From Gimesia sp. (GTDB lineage: Bacteria > Planctomycetota > Planctomycetia > Planctomycetales > Planctomycetaceae), in NCBI RefSeq assembly GCF_040219335.1, contig NZ_JAVJSQ010000004.1, positions 1-64,000 on the forward strand: a stretch of DNA of 64,000 nt, read 5' to 3'. The stretch's first letter is position 1; the number at the start of each line of letters is the position of its first letter. The notes under the pieces were generated by a model. That model searched no databases. It had not been told where the DNA came from and worked only from the letters and a program-made list of their open reading frames with translations. A program made the translations under genes and the position numbers. Of the stretch, positions 53,699 through 62,935 are shown one piece after another.

Positions 53699-54553
53699 AT
53701 GAGTTCTGCTCCCAAGTCAAACGTCGATTCAAAGCTCAGCCACACCACCCGCCCCAAGCGAGGGGTGCCGGAAGGACTCTGGCAACGCTGTCCTGCCTGT
53801 AACGCAACCGTGTTCTGCAAACAGGTCGATCAGGGGCTCGGCCTCTGCCCGGAATGCGATCACCACTTTTCGATCTCGGCTCACACCCGGATCCAGCAGC
53901 TGCTCGACCCGGACAGCTTTGAAGAATGGTATCCCGACATCACCGCAGGCGATCCGCTCGAGTTTGCGGACAAAAGCAAAACCTACAAAGAACGCCTGGT
54001 CGCGGAGCAGAAAAAAACCGGACTCAAAGATGCCTGCATCGTTGGCAAAGGCTACATGCGTGGTCGCCCGCTGGTCATCGGCATTACCGACTCATCCTTC
54101 ATCATGGGCAGCATGGGTTCCGTGGTCGGAGAAAAACTGACCCGCGCCATCGAACAGGCAACGGAACTCAAACTCCCGCTGATCATCATCAGTGGCTCCG
54201 GCGGGGGCGCCCGCATGCACGAAGGGATCTTCTCCCTGATGCAGATGGGAAAAGTTTCAGCAGCCCTGGGACGCTACCACGAAAAGGGGGGGCTGTTCAT
54301 TTCAGTTCTGACCAACCCCACCATGGGGGGAGTCGCCGCCAGTTTCGCCTCACTGGGTGACATTGTCGTCGCGGAACCCAAAGCCCTGGTCGGTTTCGCG
54401 GGACCGCGGGTAGTGGAAGCCACGATTAAAAGTTCGCTGCCCGAAGGCTTCCAGACCAGTGAATTTCTCCTGGAGCATGGCTTTGTCGATCGCATCATTC
54501 CCCGTCCCCGACTCCGCTCGGAACTGGCACGACTGATTGACTATTGCGTCTGA
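53699..54553 (+). CDS. accD: Acetyl-CoA carboxylase carboxyltransferase subunit beta
   Basis: 284 residues from the ATG with GAGGAGG nine bases upstream, inside the end of the preceding gene; the start overlaps that stop region. The N-terminal zinc ribbon is [11 protein letters not shown] and LCPECDHHF. The carboxyltransferase core includes [37 protein letters not shown] and [12 protein letters not shown]. Forms the transferase half with AccA, which is not in this window, giving malonyl-CoA for fatty-acid synthesis. Confidence 0.96.
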   Translation: MSSAPKSNVDSKLSHTTRPKRGVPEGLWQRCPACNATVFCKQVDQGLGLCPECDHHFSISAHTRIQQLLDPDSFEEWYPDITAGDPLEFADKSKTYKERLVAEQKKTGLKDACIVGKGYMRGRPLVIGITDSSFIMGSMGSVVGEKLTRAIEQATELKLPLIIISGSGGGARMHEGIFSLMQMGKVSAALGRYHEKGGLFISVLTNPTMGGVAASFASLGDIVVAEPKALVGFAGPRVVEATIKSSLPEGFQTSEFLLEHGFVDRIIPRPRLRSELARLIDYCV

Positions 54554-54758
54554 CTCCCCCAAAGCCTCAAAACGAATCCCTGAGACCATCCCGACCATCG
54601 TTCGCATCAGTCAACGCTGATTGGAAACAGTCGATTTCAGGGGACCGCTTTGCGTCTCGTCAGGCTGGCAATTATACTGGAAGTGTTGGGCCGGTTAACT
54701 TCTTCTGAGCCCGGGATGAAACCTGGTCCTGAATTCACTCTCTGCCCCTGGTGAATGC

Positions 54759-55922
54759 ATGAACTTTTTAAAGCGACTCTTTTCCAAAGAAGCACGTGTT
54801 CCCCGTGTGAACATCAAGCAACGTTTTGAGCTCATCGGGCGCGTGGGCCAGGGCAGCATGTCAAAGGTCTGGCGGGCCCGCGATTACAATTCCGGCAAAA
54901 CCGTTTCGCTTAAAATTCTGGACAAAGTCAAAACGCAGGAACTGGAAGCCCGCTTTGTCGGACTGGATAAACCCAAAGAGGGGGAGATCGCAGTCCAGTT
55001 CAATCACCCGCACATCGTCAAGACTTACGAACATGGCCTGACCACCGATCAGGAACAGTTCCTCGTCATGGAATTCATCGAAGGCTACAGTCTCAGCTTT
55101 CTGGTGGAAGCCCAGAACGAGGACATGAAAACCAACTGCCTCAAATACATGATCCAGCTGGGCGAAGCGATCCAGTATTTTCATGATGAAGGCTGGATTC
55201 ACCGCGACATCTGCCCGCGCAATATCATGGTCAGCAACGATCACGAACTCAAGCTGATCGATTTCGGACTGGTCGTCCCCAATACGCCTCCGTTTCTGCA
55301 GCCCGGCAACCGCACCGGTACCGCCGCTTACATGGCCCCCGAGCTCATCAAACGCCAGAAGACCAGCCAGAAAATAGATATCTTCTCTTACGCTGTGACC
55401 TGCTACGAGATGCTGACCAAACGGCTTCCCTGGAAAGCAGCCGAAACAATGGAAGCGGTCCTGCAACATATCAATTCACCACCGGAGCACATTCAAAACC
55501 TGCTCCCAGATCTCGATCCCCGTATTGCCGATGCGATCATGAAGGGGCTGGAGCTCTACCCGCAAGACCGCTGGCAGACGATCAACGAGATGCTTGAACC
55601 GTTCAAACAGGCGTATAAAGAACAGCAGCGTTCCGCTCCCGCGAAAACTCCGGTGCCTCACCAGGAGACAGTAGAATCGGCCCGTCGAAAACAGCAACCA
55701 GATCCCGCTCAGCCCCGGCGCAGCGAACAGGCGCGCCCCAAGTTGAGAAAAAAGAAACAGCCCGGTTCCAGCAGACGCTCCACGGAATCGAAATCAGAGT
55801 CTAATGAAGCAGGGCAGGCACCTGCGAAAAAATCACCCAGTGCCTCACGGAAACCGGAACGCCCGACTCAGAAAAAACCGGCACCCCGATCAAAACCCGA
55901 TAAAAAAGATGAAAGTCACTGA
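54759..55922 (+). CDS. Soluble Ser/Thr protein kinase with basic C-terminal tail
   Basis: 387 residues. The kinase domain covers ~20-285: GRVGQGSMSKVWRA (glycine loop), SLKILDK (ATP-binding Lys), GWIHRDICPRNIMV (catalytic loop), LIDFGLV (DFG), GTAAYMAPEL (APE) and RWQTINEM near the end. A Lys/Arg/Pro/Ser-rich tail of ~100 residues follows with no membrane helix or receptor domain. The short N-terminus lacks an export signal, so it is cytosolic. The tail may bind nucleic acid or an acidic partner. The helicase gene begins 78 bases downstream on the same strand. Confidence 0.9.
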   Translation: MNFLKRLFSKEARVPRVNIKQRFELIGRVGQGSMSKVWRARDYNSGKTVSLKILDKVKTQELEARFVGLDKPKEGEIAVQFNHPHIVKTYEHGLTTDQEQFLVMEFIEGYSLSFLVEAQNEDMKTNCLKYMIQLGEAIQYFHDEGWIHRDICPRNIMVSNDHELKLIDFGLVVPNTPPFLQPGNRTGTAAYMAPELIKRQKTSQKIDIFSYAVTCYEMLTKRLPWKAAETMEAVLQHINSPPEHIQNLLPDLDPRIADAIMKGLELYPQDRWQTINEMLEPFKQAYKEQQRSAPAKTPVPHQETVESARRKQQPDPAQPRRSEQARPKLRKKKQPGSSRRSTESKSESNEAGQAPAKKSPSASRKPERPTQKKPAPRSKPDKKDESH

Positions 55923-56000
55923 GCGGAAATCGTCGCCGCCGGTTACCGCTTCAGCTCAGCTGCCCATACCCGTTTTACGCCAGATAATTGATCCCGATAT

Positions 56001-57980
56001 ATGTCCTTGTCTTCCTCTCCCAGTTCTTCCAGTCATCTCTCCGCACTCAATCCGGCACAGCGTGAAGCAGCCTCGACAATCTCTGGTCCACTCCTGGTTC
56101 TGGCTGGCGCCGGTACCGGCAAAACACGTGTGATTACTTATCGCATGGTGGAACTGATCCGGCAGGGGGTGACTCCCAACAAGATCCTCTCGGTGACCTT
56201 CACCAACAAAGCAGCCAAGGAAATGCAGGAACGCATGAACGGTCTGATGGGCAAACGCCTGCCGTCCAAGCCCTTCATTTCCACGTTCCATTCACTCTGC
56301 GTCCGCATCCTGCGCGAAGAGATCACCGCACTGGGCTATCCCCAGAAATTCGTGATCTATGACCGGGGCGACCAGGAATCCGCAGCCCGGGCGGCACTTC
56401 GAGAAATCCGCGTCAATGACAAAAGTCTCCGTCCCGGCGACCTGCTGAACCGAATCAGCTCCTGGAAAATGGCAAACGTCTCTCCGGAGATGGCCACCAA
56501 CTACACCGAAAACGATTTCGACTTCCTCGCCGCCATGGCGTATCGCAAGTACCAGACCAAACTCCGCTCCAGCGGTGCCGTCGACTTCGATGACCTGCTC
56601 ATGCTGACCAATGATCTGTTCTCGCAGTTCCCGGATGTCCTCGCGAAGGTCCAGGAGAAGTTTGACTTCGTGCAGATTGACGAATACCAGGACACCAACC
56701 TCTCCCAGTTCAATCTGATCCGCGCTTTAGTCAAACCGCATCAGAACCTCTGTGTGGTGGGGGACGACGACCAATCGATTTACGGCTGGCGCGGTGCAGA
56801 AGTCCGTCACATTCTCGGGTTCCAGCAACAGTTCCCCGGTGCCAAAGTCGTTCGCCTCGAGAGCAATTACCGCTGCACCGACAAGATCATCGACCTGGCC
56901 AACCGGCTCGTGAAACACAACCGCGACCGACATAAGAAACAGCTTGTCGCGCACAAGAAAATGGGAGCCCCGGTCCGCTTCCTCGAACTGGCCGACGAAT
57001 TGACCGAAGCCGAGAAGATCATCGGCGAGATTCGCTACCTGCACGAAGCCCAGGAGATTCCGCTCCGCGACTTCGCCATCCTGTTCCGCACCAACGAACA
57101 GCCCCGCGTCTTCGAAACAGAACTCCGTCGGACCAACGTCCGCTACCAGTTAATTGGCAGCCAGTCTTTCTTCGATCGTCGTGAAATCCGCGACCTGCTG
57201 GCTTACATGAAAACACTGGCCTTTCCGCACGACGAACTCTCCATGCTGCGGATCATCAACACCCCCACGCGTGGCATCGGCAGCGGGACGGTCGAAAAAC
57301 TGGTCAACCAGGCCGTCAAGGCAGGACACCAGTTCTGGGACACGGTCGATTCCGCCCGCGAAGCCAACGAACTGACTCCGCGGGCCAGCTCTGCGCTGAG
57401 CGCCTTCCACCAGTTGATTCGCCGCTATCGTGCCCGACTCGAACGGTCCCCCCGGGAACTGGCTCAAATCATGCAGGAACTGATCCAGGAAATTGACTAC
57501 GCCTCGGAAATCAGAAAACAGTACAAGACTTCCGAGCAGCAGCAGGCCCGGCTCGTCGTGCTGGAACAGTTCATTGAATCGATCAAAGAATACTGCACGC
57601 GAACCAGCGCCCCCAGCCCCTCCGGCTTCCTGGAAGAAACAGCTCTTGGAGATCGCGACGACCTCAACGACAAGGAAGACAAACTGTCACAAGATGCGGT
57701 GAAACTGATGACGCTGCACAGTGCCAAGGGGCTCGAATTCCCGCGTGTCTACCTGGTCGGGATGGAAGAAGGACTCCTCCCGCACAAACGGTCCGTCGAA
57801 GGGACCGATGCGGAAATTGCAGAAGAACGGCGGATCGCCTATGTAGGCATTACCCGGGCTCAGGACTACCTGACGCTCAGTCGCGCCGCTACCCGAACCA
57901 AGTGGGGCAAGAAACAGCCGACGTTACCCTCCCGCTTCCTGTTCGAAATGCGGAATACAGACGGTGAAGAGGAAGACTAA
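56001..57980 (+). CDS. UvrD/PcrA-type superfamily 1 DNA helicase
   Basis: 659 residues. Motifs in order: LNPAQREAA (Q), LAGAGTGKTRVITYRM (Walker A), VTFTNKAAKEM (Ia), STFHSLCVRILR, FVQIDEYQDTN (Walker B), VVGDDDQSIYGWRGAEV (III), LESNYRCT (IV), MTLHSAKGLEFPRVYLVG (V) and ERRIAYVGITRAQDYL (VI). About 60 residues shorter than PcrA and lacking its C-terminal tail. Acts in 3'-5' DNA unwinding during repair. The stop is only one base before the convergent ClC gene's stop. Confidence 0.93.
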   Translation: MSLSSSPSSSSHLSALNPAQREAASTISGPLLVLAGAGTGKTRVITYRMVELIRQGVTPNKILSVTFTNKAAKEMQERMNGLMGKRLPSKPFISTFHSLCVRILREEITALGYPQKFVIYDRGDQESAARAALREIRVNDKSLRPGDLLNRISSWKMANVSPEMATNYTENDFDFLAAMAYRKYQTKLRSSGAVDFDDLLMLTNDLFSQFPDVLAKVQEKFDFVQIDEYQDTNLSQFNLIRALVKPHQNLCVVGDDDQSIYGWRGAEVRHILGFQQQFPGAKVVRLESNYRCTDKIIDLANRLVKHNRDRHKKQLVAHKKMGAPVRFLELADELTEAEKIIGEIRYLHEAQEIPLRDFAILFRTNEQPRVFETELRRTNVRYQLIGSQSFFDRREIRDLLAYMKTLAFPHDELSMLRIINTPTRGIGSGTVEKLVNQAVKAGHQFWDTVDSAREANELTPRASSALSAFHQLIRRYRARLERSPRELAQIMQELIQEIDYASEIRKQYKTSEQQQARLVVLEQFIESIKEYCTRTSAPSPSGFLEETALGDRDDLNDKEDKLSQDAVKLMTLHSAKGLEFPRVYLVGMEEGLLPHKRSVEGTDAEIAEERRIAYVGITRAQDYLTLSRAATRTKWGKKQPTLPSRFLFEMRNTDGEEED

Positions 57981-57981
57981 A

Positions 57982-59850
57982 TCAGGATTCCTGTTCGTCA
58001 CTGGCCCGCTTATGCTTGAGTAACTGCTGATTGTAATACCCGATCGTTTCCTTACGATGCAGCATCCCCAGCAGCACTCCCGCATCCTGGGCATCAACCA
58101 CCGGCAACGCTTCCACATTGATGGCCGTAAACCGCTGCATAACGGTATTCAGGTCGTCATCGGGGGTCACCCGCATGAAATCAGGCTGCATGATGTCTCG
58201 CGCCAGGGCCAGCTTCCAGATCGTTTCATCGTAGAGGTAAGCCCGCACGTCATCCTCGGAGAACACGCCGATGATCCGTCCCGCGTCGTCCACCACAGGG
58301 AAGTAATGCTGTTGTGTCCCCGCCAGTGAATGCACGATTTCATCCAGGGTTTTTGATTCATGAATCAGCTGGATTTTACGATTGGGATCATACACATCGC
58401 TTACCCGACTCCCTTCCAGCACATCGATCAGGAAGTCCCCCCGGTGCGCCGGTGAATCCAGGCGGCTGGGATACTGTTTCTGGTAGAGGTGCACCCGCTG
58501 ACAGAGCACGAAGCAGAGCGTCGAAGCGAGCATCGTCGGCAGGAGCAGGGAATAGTTCCCGGTGATTTCAGAAACCATGATGATCGTCGAAATCGGCGCA
58601 TGGGCCGCCCCGGCGAAAAAACCGGCCATGCCCACCAGTCCGTAAGCTTCAGGCTGCGTGACCAGATTGGGCCATAGCTTCTGCAGAAACTGCCCGGTGG
58701 CAGCCCCCACACAGCCTCCAATCACCATCGATGGTCCGAATACCCCGCCGGATCCCCCCGAGCCAATCGTCAGCGAGGTCGTGAAGACCTTCACAAACGC
58801 CACCGTCAGCAGCAGTGGAATCCCCACCTTGGATGCCGATGTCAGCGCTTCCTGCAGAACGCCGTACCCGGTCGAGAGCACCGACAGGGCACGCATATCT
58901 TGATCATATAGATAGAAGAGCCCCAGCCCGACAACACCGGTCAGAAAAGCACCAACAGCAGGGCGGAACATCGGTTTGATTGGTAACCGTTTGAAGAGCC
59001 GGTTCGTGCCATAAAACGTTTTCACATAGAAAGCCGCAGACACGCTGAGCACGATCGACAGGATCGTGTAAGGAACCAATTCGAAATGGGAATCGACCGT
59101 ATGATGCAGTTCATTCCCGAACAGGGGCATGAAACGCAGTGCCTGTGGCAGCGACATGCAATAGAGAGAATACGCGATGATCGACGACATCGCAGCCGGC
59201 ACGATCACGTCCGATTCGAAATCCGCATTGCTGTACATGATCTCGGCGGCAAACAGCGCCCCGGCCAGAGGAGCACGGAAAATCGCACCAATACCGGCCC
59301 CCATTCCCGCCGCCAGCATGATCCGGCGATCGCGGGCTGAGAGCTTCAATTTGGTCGCCACCCACGAACCAAAGCCGGCTCCAATCTGGGCAATCGGTCC
59401 TTCCCGCCCGGCTGAACCGCCGGTCCCCAATGTCAGGGCAGAGGCAATCGTCTTGACGATCGGAATCCGGGGCTGGATTTCACCCCGTTTATTATGAAAA
59501 GCATCGATGGCAGCATCGGTCCCATGGCCTTCCGCCTCCGGAGCAATGTTGTACACAATGACTCCCGAAGCCAGACCGCCTAAAGTAATCACCGCCAGCA
59601 AGAGCCATGGTGCGAAGTTCACCTCCGTCACCTGGTCTTTGTAGAAGGAATATTCGCCGACTGTCTGCGGGTGTTCAAATCCGGCGATCGCGACCAGAGA
59701 GTGATGCTGCACAATCTGAGTTAACGCGTCAAATACGATGGCGCCAAACCCCGCCACCACCCCGATCAGGCAGGACAGCACAAACCATTTGCCACTCGTT
59801 TTTAAATCAAAGGAGGTCAGCAGGTCGTTGAGTTTTTTAAAGTAAACCAT
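57982..59850 (-). CDS. ClC-type chloride channel/transporter with CBS pair
   Basis: 622 residues, about eleven membrane helices to ~460. GGSAGREGPIAQIGAGFGSW is the conserved gating motif with the external Glu. GSGGSGGVFGPSMVIGG is the second anion-pore motif. EGHGTDAAIDAFHN replaces the usual GSGIP loop. After ~470 a CBS pair follows (LAGTQQHYFPVVDDAGRIIG and INVEALPVVDAQDAG), a likely nucleotide or ionic-strength sensor. Channel or proton-coupled exchange cannot be told from these residues alone. Confidence 0.9.
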   Translation of the reverse strand: MVYFKKLNDLLTSFDLKTSGKWFVLSCLIGVVAGFGAIVFDALTQIVQHHSLVAIAGFEHPQTVGEYSFYKDQVTEVNFAPWLLLAVITLGGLASGVIVYNIAPEAEGHGTDAAIDAFHNKRGEIQPRIPIVKTIASALTLGTGGSAGREGPIAQIGAGFGSWVATKLKLSARDRRIMLAAGMGAGIGAIFRAPLAGALFAAEIMYSNADFESDVIVPAAMSSIIAYSLYCMSLPQALRFMPLFGNELHHTVDSHFELVPYTILSIVLSVSAAFYVKTFYGTNRLFKRLPIKPMFRPAVGAFLTGVVGLGLFYLYDQDMRALSVLSTGYGVLQEALTSASKVGIPLLLTVAFVKVFTTSLTIGSGGSGGVFGPSMVIGGCVGAATGQFLQKLWPNLVTQPEAYGLVGMAGFFAGAAHAPISTIIMVSEITGNYSLLLPTMLASTLCFVLCQRVHLYQKQYPSRLDSPAHRGDFLIDVLEGSRVSDVYDPNRKIQLIHESKTLDEIVHSLAGTQQHYFPVVDDAGRIIGVFSEDDVRAYLYDETIWKLALARDIMQPDFMRVTPDDDLNTVMQRFTAINVEALPVVDAQDAGVLLGMLHRKETIGYYNQQLLKHKRASDEQES

Positions 59851-60173
59851 TTTGTCTTAACTAGGATGAACAACAATCTGTGTATTGCTGTATTGAATTA
59901 TGCCGGCAAGCGGGACACTTCGAACACCGGGAATGCAGACCGGGCGGGTGGACATCGATCTATTTTCGGTCCTGACGGCGTTCGAAATACAATAATCTAT
60001 TCTATTTTGGACTTAAAGCGTCTGCTCCAGGGAAGTGAATGGTCAGCTGTCAGCCTCTGCAGACTCGTTGTTACACATCCGCGTGGGAGATTTTACGGTA
60101 GATGACTTGGAAGCCCAGGGGGAGTTTGTCATACTCCTTACTGCATTTTTAACGCATTTGCCCTCCTTTTTCG
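59851..60173. other. Divergent gap ClC / tsaB
   Basis: About 320 bases with AT-rich stretches (near 59990) that could hold promoters for both genes. No convincing -35/-10 pair, hairpin or gene was found. Confidence 0.35.
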
Positions 60174-60899
60174 ATGTACTTGATTTCAGTCAGTGTGGAA
60201 AATTCCGAGTTTTATCTAGGTATCGAGACTTCCGGACGCAGCGGCTCGATCGCGATTTACCGTCCCGGGCAGGAAATTGCGCCCGTCTCACTGCAGCAAC
60301 AGGGGAGAAAGCACGCCCAGACCCTGGTCAGCGAAGTCAAAAAACTGCTGGATCAGCTGGAAATGGCCCCTCATCAGATCGCCGGAATCGGCGTCAGCCG
60401 TGGCCCGGGTAGCTTTACCGGCCTGAGAATCGGCATCACCTTCGCCAAAACCTTTGGCTACGTGACAGGTGCTCCCGTACATGGCATCGATACCTTTGCA
60501 GCCATCGCACTCAGCTGTCCGACTGAAATTTCAGAGACCTATGTGATCTCCAACGCCCAGCGGGGCGATTTATTCGTCGGCAGATATGTCCGCAGTTCCA
60601 CAGGAGAATGGCAACAGACAGTCCCCATCCATCTGCAGGACATCAACGCATTCAGCAGTGCACTTCAGCCCGGTGAAACCGTCTGTGGGCCCGGAATCGA
60701 TCTGCTTGACCAGGGTAGCTTACCGGAAATCCGGATCGAAGATTTTCCCCGCCAGACACTCGCCTCCCAGGTCGCAGAACTGACGGCCGCTCTCCTGCAA
60801 CAGGAGACCCCACCGGCCAGTGAAGTCTGGAACCTGACTCCCTTCTACCTTCGCAAAAGTGCAGCAGAAGAGAAGTGGGATACACAACATAATCAGTAA
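60174..60899 (+). CDS. tsaB: tRNA threonylcarbamoyladenosine biosynthesis protein TsaB
   Basis: 241 residues. YLGIETSGRSGSIAIY opens the actin-like ATPase fold; QQGRKHAQTL and GIGVSRGPGSFTGLRIGITF then AKT are the family's most conserved parts. GICH- and PLY-type segments follow; the C-terminal third is more variable, as usual. With TsaD, TsaE and TsaC it makes the t6A modification next to the anticodon of ANN-decoding tRNAs. A start a few codons in (GTG) is possible; no clear ribosome site precedes either. Confidence 0.9.
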   Translation: MYLISVSVENSEFYLGIETSGRSGSIAIYRPGQEIAPVSLQQQGRKHAQTLVSEVKKLLDQLEMAPHQIAGIGVSRGPGSFTGLRIGITFAKTFGYVTGAPVHGIDTFAAIALSCPTEISETYVISNAQRGDLFVGRYVRSSTGEWQQTVPIHLQDINAFSSALQPGETVCGPGIDLLDQGSLPEIRIEDFPRQTLASQVAELTAALLQQETPPASEVWNLTPFYLRKSAAEEKWDTQHNQ

Positions 60900-60986
60900 C
60901 ACGGCCGCTCTCGGAAACCTTCAATTCAATAATCCAGAATCACTGCAAGTTCTGATGACGCATAAGCAAGCGTAAAATCGTCATTT

Positions 60987-61013
60987 CTCATTTTCTTGAA
61001 ACATTTTCCAGAA
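60987..61013 (+). promoter_or_regulatory. AT-rich element shared with 24502
   Basis: TTCTCATTTTCTTGAAACAT followed by TTTCCA matches about 24 of 27 positions of the stretch at 24502-24528. GGCTATAAT (around 61038-61046) downstream could be a -10 box for the small gene at 61176. Confidence 0.35.
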
Positions 61014-61175
61014 GACACTCTCGCCGCGATTCGGGCTTGGCTATAATACGGGCAGGGAATTGTTCGATTTCAGACTCCTGAGTATTATGTCTGCTGCGAC
61101 GAATTCGAAAGAGTCCTGTTATTCGTTGTCGTTCACAGGCTTTCACATTTCCATTCTTCAGACTGGAGTTGAATT

Positions 61176-61499
61176 ATGGCTCTTTACGAGATTGAAACAA
61201 ACGCACATATCATGGTGGGCTGGGCTAATACTCAAGAAGAAGCGGAACACGCTGCCCAGGAGAATTACCCCGAAGATGAGATCTTGCGAGTCACTCGCCG
61301 CCCACGCGACATGTGGGTCATCTCCAAACGTCTACTGGGGATTGAAGGGCACACCGAACCCTGCGACATGGCACGCGAATGCCTCTTCCGCGCTTCGGGC
61401 GACAAAGTTCACGCCATCCGACTCTACATGCGTGACACCGGAGCCGACCTGCACGAAGCCCAGCTGGCAATTGAAACCAACATGTCTGTCGGCTGGTAA
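61176..61499 (+). CDS. Small cytosolic protein with an L7/L12-C-terminal-like module
   Basis: 107 residues. The first half (LYEIETNAHIMVGWANTQEE followed by AEHAAQENYPEDEILRV) is unfamiliar and may bind a substrate. CDMARECLFRASGDKVHAIR followed by LYMRDTGADLHEAQLAIETN at ~65-100 resembles the C-terminal domain of ribosomal L7/L12 (K-x-x-AI+-Y+-xTG-xGL-x-EA). No membrane helix. It has ATTATGG with GGAG eight bases upstream and its own upstream element. The function is unknown; I expect it is conserved in planctomycetes. Confidence 0.6.
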   Translation: MALYEIETNAHIMVGWANTQEEAEHAAQENYPEDEILRVTRRPRDMWVISKRLLGIEGHTEPCDMARECLFRASGDKVHAIRLYMRDTGADLHEAQLAIETNMSVGW

Positions 61500-61560
61500 T
61501 CACACCATCCCTCGTTGACTGCAGACTACACTTCTTTCATAACGGAATGACTTCAGTTCG

Positions 61561-62787
61561 ATGATCATACAAGGAACTCTCGTCAGTTCTACAGGGACTT
61601 CTCACAGCCAGATTCGTATCGAGGGAAATCAGATCGTCGAAGTCGGCGCTCAACTGGGAGAACCGGATTTCACTTTCTCCGATGACTGCCTGATTTTTGC
61701 CGGCATGGGCGATATCCACATTCACGCCCGCGATGATATCGGGGAATCACAAACATACAAAGAAGATTTCTGCACCGCAGGTGCCGCCGCTCTGAATGGC
61801 GGGGTCGTCCATGTGGCTGATATGCCCAACAACCCCGTACCTCCAATTACCGACGAGAGCTACCACGTCAAACAGGAGCACCTTAAGCAGCGTAACCCGC
61901 CAATCCACTTTACGCTCTACGCGGGCATCGGACCGGGCACCAGTCCGCTCACATTCCCAGTACCTTACAAAGCCTACATGGGCCCCAGTGTCGGCGACCT
62001 GTTCTTCAAAACACTGGAACAGCTGGATGAAACACTCTCGCAGTACCGGGGCTGCAACGTCAGCTTCCACTGTGAAGACCCCATTCTGCTGGATGAACAC
62101 GCCAACGCCGCCACTCACGAAGAGCGGCGACCCGCGGAATGCGAAATTTCCGCCACCCGCTTTGCGTTGCAGATGATCGAGAAATACGACCTCCGCGGCA
62201 AGCTCTGTCACTACTCGGTCGGAGAAGGGCTCCCCCTGATTCGCGAAGCCCGCAGCCGCGGCCTCAAAGTCACCTGTGAAGTCACACCGCATCACCTCTA
62301 TTTTGATCAGTCCGATCTGACCGATGAGAACCGGGGAAAGATGCAGATGAACCCTCCGCTGCGGACAATAGAAGACCGCAAGGCCATGCTGGCTGCCCTG
62401 CGCGAAGGCACCCTCGATTATCTGGCAACCGACCATGCCCCGCATACCCTGGAAGAAAACGAGCAGGGCATCTCCGGACAACCGCACCTGGACACCTATG
62501 GTGCGTTCGTCACCTGGCTGATTCTGGACCAGCAATTCACTCCGGAACAGGCAGCCCGTTTCTGTTCGGAAAACCCCGGGGAATTCGTCAACCCGTATAT
62601 TGCACCACTGAAATTCGGCAAAATTGAACCGGGCTACACCGCCAGCCTCACCGTGCTCAATCTCAAACGACCGGTGACCATCCAGCGCGAAGACCTCAAA
62701 ACCAAATGTGGCTGGTCTCCCTTCGAAGGAATCACCTTCCCGGGCTCAATCGAAGCCGTCTTCGTCGAAGGACAGAAGACGCGTTAA
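61561..62787 (+). CDS. pyrC: Dihydroorotase-type amidohydrolase
   Basis: 408 residues. The metal motif is GMGDIHIHARDD (D-x-H-x-H-x-R). YKAYMGPSVGDLFF has the Lys that is normally carboxylated, followed by CNVSFHCEDP, LCHYSVGEG, CEVTPHHLYFD and ATDHAPHTLEE with the catalytic Asp. The Asn in QMNPPLR positions the substrate. Interconverts carbamoyl-aspartate and dihydroorotate in pyrimidine synthesis. The start ATG is directly after ACTTCAGTTCG; the previous gene ends about 60 bases earlier on the same strand, so co-transcription is likely. Confidence 0.85.
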   Translation: MIIQGTLVSSTGTSHSQIRIEGNQIVEVGAQLGEPDFTFSDDCLIFAGMGDIHIHARDDIGESQTYKEDFCTAGAAALNGGVVHVADMPNNPVPPITDESYHVKQEHLKQRNPPIHFTLYAGIGPGTSPLTFPVPYKAYMGPSVGDLFFKTLEQLDETLSQYRGCNVSFHCEDPILLDEHANAATHEERRPAECEISATRFALQMIEKYDLRGKLCHYSVGEGLPLIREARSRGLKVTCEVTPHHLYFDQSDLTDENRGKMQMNPPLRTIEDRKAMLAALREGTLDYLATDHAPHTLEENEQGISGQPHLDTYGAFVTWLILDQQFTPEQAARFCSENPGEFVNPYIAPLKFGKIEPGYTASLTVLNLKRPVTIQREDLKTKCGWSPFEGITFPGSIEAVFVEGQKTR

Positions 62788-62871
62788 TAGCTCAGGCAGC
62801 TCACCACAGTTGAGGGTTACTGGTATTCACTAAGCTTGAGAAACCTCGCTCTACCAGACACGACAGATACA

Positions 62872-62905
62872 AAAAAGGGGCTGACTTCAAAGTCAGCCCC
62901 TTTTT
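62872..62905. terminator. Bidirectional terminator
   Basis: AAAAAGGGGCTGACT and AGTCAGCCCCTTTTT form a 15-bp perfect stem with a 4-base loop. A and T runs on both strands let it stop the dihydroorotase gene and the convergent SecF gene. Confidence 0.92.
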
Positions 62906-62935
62906 ATTTCAGAGCAGTTTAGAGCATCTTGCAGC

